DNA from: Pseudalkalibacillus sp051842935
GTDB taxonomy: Bacteria > Bacillota > Bacilli > Bacillales > Fictibacillaceae
DNA: 64,000 nucleotides
Reading direction: 5' to 3'
Assembly: GCF_051842935.1 (NCBI RefSeq)
Contig: NZ_JBPXRR010000002.1
Coordinates: 124,001 to 188,000, forward strand
A model generated the notes under the pieces. It did not search any database, was not told the DNA's origin, and was given only the letters and a program-made list of their open reading frames with translations. Position 1 is the first letter of the stretch; each line of letters opens with the position of its first letter. Made by a program: the position numbers and the translations under genes. Positions 43,987 through 51,159 of this stretch are shown in pieces.

Positions 43987-46171
43987 CTTTTTTCCCTTTA
44001 AACAATTCTGATTTAAGTTTTGCCAATACGTCTTCATCCAAAAACATTTTTAAGGAAGATATATCCCCATTTTCTAAGAGCTCATTAATTAGTTCTGCTT
44101 GACCCTGCAATTTTTCTGCTTTCTTTGAATCCATTGTTAACAGGTTTAAATCATTTATCGATTCATACTGTTCTTTACTAGGAAACTTAAAATTAAATTC
44201 TCCTCGATATATATCATCTTTCATTTTTTCAAACTCTCGGTTAAATTCCTTAGCTTGCTCTCCATTTCCAGATATAAATAACCATCCCTTTGAACGAGTC
44301 ATAGATATAAATAGCATATTTCTTAATATACGCTTTCTATAAAATGTATTAACTTCATAGGCTTGTTCACATCCAATAATCACCACTACAGGGACCTCAT
44401 TACCTTTTGCTCGTCTAACAGTTGTTAACGTAACACTGTCTTCTCTGAAGAAGTCTTTAGCACCATCTATAATACCCGGAATAATACTTTCAATTTCACT
44501 TAAATATAAACTACCCTGTAGATCTAATAATCTTGTTTTAGCTCTATTGTACATATCAACTACCATAATATCTTCAGGTCTTACTTTTTCTTCATATATC
44601 AATATTTTTATTTGTTCAGCAACGTTTGTTATTTCATCTTTATAATTTTCAAAGACATTTACATTTAAAATAGGATACTTTTGGTATTCTGCATCTGGAC
44701 GGTTTGGACTATTATCCTTTGGTCTAACAACCTTTACATCTGAGTCATAATCGAGTGATCCTTCAACCTTAAATCCTAAAGCTTTCCATGTGTTTGGATC
44801 GTTAATCATTTGTATAATTCCGTCATTTGAATATAAACCAAAACCAAAAGCTACCGCAGACATTAGTACGTCTTTATGATTTCTATAAGATTTGTTTAAT
44901 ATATAATCATTCTCTTCAATTAAAGGAACTTTCTCATCACCATTTTTATCAAGACCAAAGAGTTCAGCTGAATCTGGAATTTTAACTTCATTAGTTGTTT
45001 GTAAGTCATCATATGCCCAAATTATATTTTTTGGTTTTTTTGTCACTTTTTCTACTAATTTAAAAAAGCTAAGAGGCATATCCTGAGCTTCATCAATTAA
45101 AACTTGATCATATTCTTCTTTTAGGTCAAACTCTAATAACCTTTTACAGGCTTCATCAAACTTTTCTTTATACATTAATAAATCTCGAACCGTCAGTGCC
45201 TTAATACCATTTGATTGACAAATATTATAATAAAATCCAGCGCCTGTAGTTTTTCCACCCCATGCATGAACAATCTGTAAATTTTCTGGGTTAAGTCTTT
45301 CACCTGTAAGTTTGCCATAATATTTATTAATTAGGTCCGTTACTTGCTTATATAAACTATGGGTAGAAAAAACATAAGCGATTTTAGCATCTGGATCTTT
45401 TCGATGGAGTCTAGCAGCTTTGATTGAAAGAATTACGGTTTTTCCACTTCCAGCTAACCCTCTAATTCTTTGTGCTCCATCTGTTATTGTCATACTCGCA
45501 TCTAACTGTTCTTCATCAAATAGATTTATCTGTTGATTATTATAAGCTATGGCGTCCCTCAAATTTTTAATTGGTGTATCAACAAAATAGTTTGTTTCTT
45601 TATTTAATATATTTGACTTTTGAAAGACTCCTTTTACTTTTTTCCAGCTTTCATCATCAATTTCAATAACTTTTAACTCTTCCTGCAACTTAAATGATCG
45701 ATACTCAGAAAACAAAATTTTCGTTCTACTACGTTTTATGTCCATTTTAACTTTTTCTTCCGAAACAAATGGAAAAATTGCAAAGCTGTGTATAGGGATA
45801 TCATCAAAAATTTCGTTTGATGGCATCTCTATATCATTTTTTAGCTTATAACAATAGTCTTCAAAATCTAATAGTTCATTTTTCTTTTTATAGTCATTAA
45901 CTATCCAGTATTTATCATTAATTTCTGTTAAAGTTTCATGGCTATACGGATAAGCCTTTACAATTAAAATGCCATAATTTTTTGTGATAATGGTAAATGT
46001 AGGTAAAGTGTTTGATGGTGTCCAATAGTCAGGTTCTTGGTAATACGCAGTTGCTTCTAATTCCCTAAGTTCCTCTTTTAAATAATGTTCAAGTTGTTGT
46101 CCTAAATGATCATTACTAAAAGCTTTTCGATCATAAATTTTAATTTCCAATTCAGCACTCTCCTCTTGCAA
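43979..46171 (-). CDS. SF1 (UvrD/Rep-like) helicase with NERD-like N-terminus
   Basis: 730 aa, AT-rich. Walker A GLAGSGKT at 238-245, motif II DEAQD at 360-364, motif V-like SVTLTTVRRAKGNEVPVVVIIG and motif VI RNMLFISMTRSKGWLFISG place it in superfamily 1. Residues 1-110 resemble a nuclease-related (NERD) domain in layout (TFTIITKNYGILIVKAYP), but the Asp and Glu-x-Lys expected of active NERD nucleases are not evident. It should translocate on nucleic acid using ATP. It heads a two-gene operon with the DUF2290 gene. Confidence 0.88.
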   Translation of the reverse strand: MQEESAELEIKIYDRKAFSNDHLGQQLEHYLKEELRELEATAYYQEPDYWTPSNTLPTFTIITKNYGILIVKAYPYSHETLTEINDKYWIVNDYKKKNELLDFEDYCYKLKNDIEMPSNEIFDDIPIHSFAIFPFVSEEKVKMDIKRSRTKILFSEYRSFKLQEELKVIEIDDESWKKVKGVFQKSNILNKETNYFVDTPIKNLRDAIAYNNQQINLFDEEQLDASMTITDGAQRIRGLAGSGKTVILSIKAARLHRKDPDAKIAYVFSTHSLYKQVTDLINKYYGKLTGERLNPENLQIVHAWGGKTTGAGFYYNICQSNGIKALTVRDLLMYKEKFDEACKRLLEFDLKEEYDQVLIDEAQDMPLSFFKLVEKVTKKPKNIIWAYDDLQTTNEVKIPDSAELFGLDKNGDEKVPLIEENDYILNKSYRNHKDVLMSAVAFGFGLYSNDGIIQMINDPNTWKALGFKVEGSLDYDSDVKVVRPKDNSPNRPDAEYQKYPILNVNVFENYKDEITNVAEQIKILIYEEKVRPEDIMVVDMYNRAKTRLLDLQGSLYLSEIESIIPGIIDGAKDFFREDSVTLTTVRRAKGNEVPVVVIIGCEQAYEVNTFYRKRILRNMLFISMTRSKGWLFISGNGEQAKEFNREFEKMKDDIYRGEFNFKFPSKEQYESINDLNLLTMDSKKAEKLQGQAELINELLENGDISSLKMFLDEDVLAKLKSELFKGKKDD

Positions 46172-46615
46172 CGTTAATTAATATTGCAAAAAATCTCTTA
46201 CCACTTAAAGCTCTTGTTATGGATTGTTTAGAAAAGTTATGGAATTTTCCCAATTTGTTTTTTCCATTTCTTGTAACAGAAAGATGCTTAGTAAATATCT
46301 ATGACTGTTTCATAGGTTTTCTCTCATGATATTAATTCCTTAAGCCTCCATATATTAAAACCAGATTATTCATTTGGTCTTTCGGTCAATTTTTTTATTT
46401 TATAGAAAATAGTAACGATATATTATCAATATATCTTCCATTTATCCATAAGTAATCAAATATATCTTTACCAAAATTCAAATATTCCACTTAGGATAAA
46501 CGGTTTAGTTATGAAAGACTGATATATGAATAACTTTGAGATATGGATGTTTTGCTTTGAGAGGGAGACCATGCACTTCGTAGAGTAATAATAAGGGGTT
46601 TGAAAGAAGATTCCT
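46172..46615. other. AT-rich 444-bp region without recognised genes
   Basis: This holds the helicase promoter region and otherwise very AT-rich DNA with short broken frames, none with a ribosome site. It could be remnant DNA at the edge of an acquired island. No integrase, attachment site or direct repeat boundary is visible. Confidence 0.5.
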
Positions 46616-46720
46616 TTAGGGCTGCGGGTAGCATAACCATATGCCCAATGTCAGGAGAATTGCCTTAACAACAAAATTATCAAGTACTACTTTGACTTTT
46701 TTAATAATGAGTTTAGACAT
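46616..46720 (-). CDS. Possible 34-aa hydrophobic peptide
   Basis: Starts at ATG 46720 with a good AAAGGGGG ribosome site ten bases upstream. Lys-rich N-terminus, then a hydrophobic stretch and the end Gly-Ile-Trp-Leu-Cys-Tyr-Pro-Gln-Pro. An amphipathic start with a near-terminal Cys is loosely like AgrD-type cyclic-lactone precursors or small membrane toxins. No AgrB gene is evident. The same frame stays open upstream to 46933, encoding another hydrophobic stretch of about 70 aa, so this may be the tail of a longer gene or a remnant. Confidence 0.35.
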   Translation of the reverse strand: MSKLIIKKVKVVLDNFVVKAILLTLGIWLCYPQP

Positions 46721-46967
46721 ATTATACATTCCCCCTTTAAGGATTTGAACCTTGGAAAAGTTAGTTATAAACAATGTTACTACAAAATCGATAAGCGTAA
46801 ATACTAATACTAACAATTCCCCCGCATTCCTAAAGGAACCTTTATTAAATAAATAATATACTTCTCTAAACAAAATTACAATGACTATCGTTCTATAAAT
46901 CATCCTTTTAAAAATGATTACATCTATAATCACCCTTTAATTTGAGTACTTTCTCCTCTACCCCCAT

Positions 46968-48338
46968 CTATACTGTAATCAATGCAACACACTCCACATG
47001 CGTAGTATGTGGAAACATATCAACAGGTTGAACTTTTTCTGTTTTATATCCGCCTTCTTCTAGGATGGCGAGGTCACGGGCGAGTGTAGCTGGGTTGCAG
47101 GAAACGTAGACGACGCGATTTGGTTTCATGTCAAGAATCGTGTTGAGCAGGGATTCGTCGCAGCCTTTTCTTGGTGGATCGACGACGATCATGTCGGCTT
47201 TAATCCCTTTTTCATACCAGGCTGGAATGACGGCTTCCGCTTCTCCTACTTCAAACTCTACGTTTTGCATTCCGTTCAGTTCTGCGTTCCGTTTTGCATC
47301 TTCAATCGCTTCTGGAACGATTTCAACGCCGTATACTTTGTTCGCTTTTTGCGCGAGGAACAGTGAGATCGTACCTATTCCACAATAAGCGTCGATGACC
47401 GTTTCGTTCCCTTCCAACTGTGCGTACTCGAGTGCTTTGTCATAGAGTACTTTCGTTTGCGTTGGGTTCACTTGGTAGAAGGAACGGGCTGAAATCGCGA
47501 ATTGGATGTCTCCGATCGTGTCGTAGATGTACTCGTCTCCCCAAAGGACTTCGGTTTTGTCTCCGAAGATGACGTTCGTTTTCTTAGGGTTGATGTTTTG
47601 TACGATCGACTTCACATTAGGGATCTGATCAATGATGTCTGCCACAATGTTCTTCTTGTTCGGCAGTTCTTTTCCTTTCGTTACGAGTACGACCATGATT
47701 TGTCCGGTGTTTTGACCGTACTTTGCGACGACGTGACGGAGCGTTCCTTTATGGGAACGTTCGTCATATGCCCGGATGCCATAGTGGTTGGCGATCTCTT
47801 TTACCGTCTGGACGACAAGGTCGTTCGCTTCCTGCTGGATGAGGCATTCCTTCATGTCGATGATGCGGTGGCTTCCTTTTTGATAGAAACCAGTGATCAG
47901 TCCGCCTTCTTCCTCGCCGACCGGGACTTGCGCTTTGTTACGGTAGCGCCAAGGGTCGTCCATGCCTAAGACCGGCAGTACATTCACGTCCTTCAGCTTC
48001 CCGATCCGTTCCATGACGTCCTGGACTTGTTTGCGCTTGTATTCAAGCTGCCCTTCATACGTAAGATGCTGGAGCTGGCAGCCACCACATTGCTTGTAAA
48101 TCGGACATGGCGGTGTCGTGCGGTGCTCGCTTTCCTTCGTCACTTCCAGCAGCTTTCCGAATCCGAAGCCTTTCTTCGTCTTGATGACCTTCACTTTCGC
48201 TTCTTCCCCTGGTAAGCCTCTTGGTACGAAAAGGGTATAGCCGTCGACCTTCGCTACACCTGCGCCATCATGGGACAGGTCCTGGAACGTGACGTTCACG
48301 ATATCGTTTTTTTGGACGGGTAAATCTTTTTTGGACAT
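46968..48338 (-). CDS. rlmCD: 23S rRNA (uracil-C5)-methyltransferase RlmCD (YefA-like)
   Basis: 456 aa. An N-terminal TRAM domain (about 8-65) is followed by an iron-sulfur site (Cys78, Cys84, Cys87 in CPIYKQCGGCQ, plus a later Cys), the central fold, and a SAM-dependent methyltransferase domain. DPPRKGCDE and VYVSCNPATLARDL carry the catalytic Cys and motif IV. The B. subtilis counterpart methylates U747 and U1939 of 23S rRNA. ATG 48338 is chosen for its GAAGGAAA site; the frame upstream to 48467 looks non-coding. It marks the return to normal composition. Confidence 0.93.
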   Translation of the reverse strand: MSKKDLPVQKNDIVNVTFQDLSHDGAGVAKVDGYTLFVPRGLPGEEAKVKVIKTKKGFGFGKLLEVTKESEHRTTPPCPIYKQCGGCQLQHLTYEGQLEYKRKQVQDVMERIGKLKDVNVLPVLGMDDPWRYRNKAQVPVGEEEGGLITGFYQKGSHRIIDMKECLIQQEANDLVVQTVKEIANHYGIRAYDERSHKGTLRHVVAKYGQNTGQIMVVLVTKGKELPNKKNIVADIIDQIPNVKSIVQNINPKKTNVIFGDKTEVLWGDEYIYDTIGDIQFAISARSFYQVNPTQTKVLYDKALEYAQLEGNETVIDAYCGIGTISLFLAQKANKVYGVEIVPEAIEDAKRNAELNGMQNVEFEVGEAEAVIPAWYEKGIKADMIVVDPPRKGCDESLLNTILDMKPNRVVYVSCNPATLARDLAILEEGGYKTEKVQPVDMFPHTTHVECVALITV

Positions 48339-48456
48339 TTCTTTTCCTTCTTCCGCTCGTAAAATTCTTATCTGATTGTAGCACAAGAAGTACATCGTAA
48401 ACAAAAGGAGATATTCGGGCATACTGGAGTGTAACCAAACATGTGAGGTGAAGTAT

Positions 48457-48636
48457 ATGCAATTCATTACGGTTCCGTTGTTGATGGCGCTCGGGGGCTT
48501 TCTGTATGGACTGGCTCAAGGTGGTCTTCCAACAGCGATCAGCTATGCGCTAGGATTTTTCATCGGCGGATTCATGTATCGGGTGTTACGCCATTTGCTC
48601 GTAAATAATCTCAAAAACATCAGCCCTAAGCGATAA
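48457..48636 (+). CDS. Small two-helix membrane protein
   Basis: 59 aa with two hydrophobic segments (VPLLMALGGFLYGLA and AISYALGFFIGGFMYRVL) and a basic tail. Not recognised as a named family. ATG 48457 has GAGGTG six bases upstream. Its stop codon lies in the loop of its own terminator. Divergent from rlmCD. Confidence 0.7.
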   Translation: MQFITVPLLMALGGFLYGLAQGGLPTAISYALGFFIGGFMYRVLRHLLVNNLKNISPKR

Positions 48637-48656
48637 TCGCTCAGGGCTGTTTTTAC
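48621..48656 (+). terminator. Terminator containing a stop codon in its loop
   Basis: A 13-bp stem with one mismatch (48621-48633 with 48637-48649) is followed by TTTTTACC; TAA at 48634-48636 is the stop of the small membrane protein. Confidence 0.9.
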
Positions 48657-48704
48657 CTTTACAATGTTTCACACTTTAGAAGAGAACTGATTTTCTCTAC
48701 CCAT

Positions 48705-48971
48705 TCACCTTGTTTTATAAACAGAGTGATAGTAACTGTGGATTTTTTCTACGCTTGAAACAATATCATTAGGTAAATCATATTCTCCAACATACCTGAC
48801 AATCCCTAATGTTGTAACCTTCTTATTAAGGGTTTCCTCCTGGACAGCAATTCTGAGCTTTTCTAATAACTCCAACATCGTGGTTAAGATGGGATCCCCC
48901 GAAGGATTGTGCTTTAGTATTGTTTTTTCACAGTCATCGATGAGTTTAATAAACGATGGATCACCTTTCAT
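48705..48971 (-). CDS. Small AT-rich hypothetical protein at the toxin locus
   Basis: 88 aa, cytosolic, mixed alpha-helical (SFIKLIDDCEKTILKHNPSGDPILTTMLELLEKLRIAV). ATG 48971 is chosen because GGAGG is five bases upstream. It is the last of four small minus-strand genes behind the AHH toxin. The sequence is unrecognised; an immunity protein is the contextual guess. Confidence 0.55.
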   Translation of the reverse strand: MKGDPSFIKLIDDCEKTILKHNPSGDPILTTMLELLEKLRIAVQEETLNKKVTTLGIVRYVGEYDLPNDIVSSVEKIHSYYHSVYKTR

Positions 48972-49093
48972 ACATGCCTCCATTTCTATTTAACCTTCCC
49001 GGCATAATAATTCTTACCTTCTTCCGTAATCAAACAGCACTTGTTATTCTTCAAATCGAGGCATTAGCAACATACTATTTCCTGAAATAAGAC

Positions 49094-49504
49094 TTACTTA
49101 AATCCCCATAAAGGTGTCTTCTTTTCATATATGTTCTCTACATCATGAATGGGGACAACTTTTTCAAACCACCCTGGTTCAATCTTTATAAATCCCAGTT
49201 TCTCTGCAGCTAAGCCATTCTCAACATGATGAATCTTATATTGATCACCAAATTGTTCTAATATGGTTATTGGTAATCTTTTATAAGTTCCTTTTGTGTT
49301 GATTGAGTAGGCTGTTTCAATTTCACTAAAAGATACTCTTTTTACATATCTATTGGGTGACACTTCTATAAAATCATTCTTCTGGTCAACAGCTTCATAA
49401 GAAATTAATATCATTATCTTTGCGTCATTATAGTCAGAATTCGCCTTATCGGCCTCATACTCCTTGCTATTGTATATAGCGTACCTTCCATTTTTAACAT
49501 CCAT
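49094..49504 (-). CDS. AT-rich hypothetical protein, possible immunity protein
   Basis: 136 aa, cytosolic, beta-rich (GRYAIYNSKEYEA at the start; IKIEPGWFEKVVPIHDVENIYEKKT at the end). GAGGTGG precedes the ATG. No family recognised. It is the third gene behind the AHH toxin; polymorphic-toxin loci commonly carry extra immunity genes at this place. Confidence 0.6.
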   Translation of the reverse strand: MDVKNGRYAIYNSKEYEADKANSDYNDAKIMILISYEAVDQKNDFIEVSPNRYVKRVSFSEIETAYSINTKGTYKRLPITILEQFGDQYKIHHVENGLAAEKLGFIKIEPGWFEKVVPIHDVENIYEKKTPLWGFK

Positions 49505-49610
49505 TAAACCACCTCATTTCTAACAACCTCAGGAGTTTAAAAGAAGGAAGCACAATATAATGCTCCCTTAGCTGAATAACCTATGAATTCTTTAATCGCG
49601 CTCTTCGGAA

Positions 49611-50195
49611 TCAAACATAAGCTCTCCATCTATCGAACAATTGATAAAGAGATGCTTTATCTGAATTTCCTTTCATAGCTTTAAGTAACATATTATAGAT
49701 CAGGTTCCGTGCATTAAGGGTTTTCTTTGCTTTGAACCCCAATAAAACAGGTGAATTCACATGCGCAAGCGACTTCGGTTCTGAAACAAACCCCCAATGG
49801 ATGCTGTTAAAATTGTGTGTAAATACCTCAGAAAAATAAATTGAAATATCCATAGCTAAAATAAGAGTACCGGTAGTTGGCTTATAAATATTTTCTTTAA
49901 CATCATTTTTTAACCATTCAGGTACTTTTTCCATTTCCCTTTCTAATTCTTCTGAAGTCTTTTGGTTGGGTTCTATTTGCGATAGATACCACTCCCATAA
50001 AGGGATTAAGGACTGCGGAGAATAATCTAAGATGTCTTTATTATTGCTATTAGTGAGTGAGTATGCATCTTTCAAAAGATCCATTCTTTCCTGTATATTT
50101 CCCACATACCAATCGAAATGCCTTTGAGCTTCCTGTTTTGTCATTTCCTTAAACGGTATCACTTTAAAAGGTGGATCCATTAAAGGGTACTTCAA
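49611..50195 (-). CDS. Hypothetical protein downstream of the immunity gene
   Basis: 194 aa, cytosolic, helical, acidic in the middle (QKTSEELEREMEKVPEWLKNDV). TTG 50195 is the likely start: AGGAGG (50203-50208) is seven bases away, and the frame upstream lacks a site. No family recognised. Second of the genes behind the toxin, and probably co-transcribed with the Imm11-type gene. Confidence 0.65.
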   Translation of the reverse strand: MKYPLMDPPFKVIPFKEMTKQEAQRHFDWYVGNIQERMDLLKDAYSLTNSNNKDILDYSPQSLIPLWEWYLSQIEPNQKTSEELEREMEKVPEWLKNDVKENIYKPTTGTLILAMDISIYFSEVFTHNFNSIHWGFVSEPKSLAHVNSPVLLGFKAKKTLNARNLIYNMLLKAMKGNSDKASLYQLFDRWRAYV

Positions 50196-50250
50196 ATTTA
50201 GTCCTCCTAAAGGAAACACTGTAAAAAGTGGTTTCCTTAGATGCAATCAT

Positions 50251-51081
50251 CTATAGTTTATTAGAAGTATTCACTGTTCTCCACTTCATCTCTAAAAAGA
50301 TAGGTGGGTAATAGATGGGGTTCATCCATTTATAGTCACCATCTTCTTGAAGATGACCGATCTGTGTTTGTTTTTCATCTCCTAGACGCATAGCCCATTC
50401 CAAACTCTCACTTACAACAACTTTACTTTGTTGTTCTACTAAATTTGTTGCTTCTTCAAAACTATAAATCTCTTGAGAGGTATCCATTGTTGGAACTGGC
50501 TTGGCAACCACATCTTCTTTCTCACTCTTCTCGGAATCCCAGACTTCTATAAAATCAAAACCCTTTAGACCAGATTCTAGAACTCGCTCTCTGAAAAGGT
50601 CAGATACAAAAACCTTTGTACTGAAGATTATTTTTTTCTCGTGATCAACAATTTTGAAGATATTTTCTTCTTTTATTACATCTTTTTGAAAGGCATATTT
50701 GGTGTACTCCATAATTTTCCCATTTCTAAATCTCTCTACTTCTGAATGCCTTTCATCAATACAATCTAGGACATTAATAACATTGATGGCATAATACTCT
50801 CTCTCCCCACTCTCTGTGAGTAAAGGCAGTAATTCCACATTTTCGTTTAATAATTCATTCAACACTCGGACAGCTTTTTCACTGAAAACAGGGTGTATAG
50901 AGAGTCCATCAGGAAAGTCACTTTCTACTCCATCTTTATACCTTTCAACTTGAATTGGAGTCCAATTTTGTTTCATCGGTTCCCCACGAAAATTATCACG
51001 AAAAATATCGCTAGCTTCCTCGTTTGAAAACGAAAGTACTTCATAATCACCAAATTCAACTGTTAACATCCATACTTTCAC
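50251..51081 (-). CDS. Imm11/DUF1629-type immunity protein
   Basis: 276 aa, cytosolic. Its order of features matches imm11/DUF1629 proteins known from polymorphic-toxin loci: VFSEKAVRVLNELLNENVELLPLL, then REYYAINVINVLDCID, then IFSTKVFVSDLFRERVLESGLKGFDFIEVW. It lies directly behind the AHH-nuclease toxin and should neutralise it in the producing cell. GTG 51081 is taken as start because GGTGAGGGG is close upstream; GTG 51093 lies within that site. A 15-bp hairpin separates it from the toxin. Confidence 0.75.
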   Translation of the reverse strand: MKVWMLTVEFGDYEVLSFSNEEASDIFRDNFRGEPMKQNWTPIQVERYKDGVESDFPDGLSIHPVFSEKAVRVLNELLNENVELLPLLTESGEREYYAINVINVLDCIDERHSEVERFRNGKIMEYTKYAFQKDVIKEENIFKIVDHEKKIIFSTKVFVSDLFRERVLESGLKGFDFIEVWDSEKSEKEDVVAKPVPTMDTSQEIYSFEEATNLVEQQSKVVVSESLEWAMRLGDEKQTQIGHLQEDGDYKWMNPIYYPPIFLEMKWRTVNTSNKL

Positions 51082-51106
51082 AGAACCCCTCACCTTCGAA
51101 ATGATG

Positions 51107-51145
51107 CATCCTCTTTTGTTTGAAATAAATAAACAAAAGAGGATG
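51107..51145 (-). terminator. Strong hairpin between toxin and immunity gene
   Basis: CATCCTCTTTTGTTT (51107-51121) has its perfect 15-bp complement at 51131-51145 with a nine-base loop. No T tract follows on the minus strand, so it may be a processing or attenuation site that uncouples immunity from toxin expression. Confidence 0.6.
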
Positions 51146-51159
51146 TCAATTAATTATAA

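Noticed and set aside
46616..46720. Complete Agr quorum-sensing system
   Set aside because: No AgrB protease, AgrC kinase or AgrA regulator gene is nearby, and the conserved acidic C-terminal tail of AgrD is absent.
48339..48467. 43-residue N-terminal extension of RlmCD
   Set aside because: No ribosome site and unlike the family; the TRAM domain starts right after ATG 48338.
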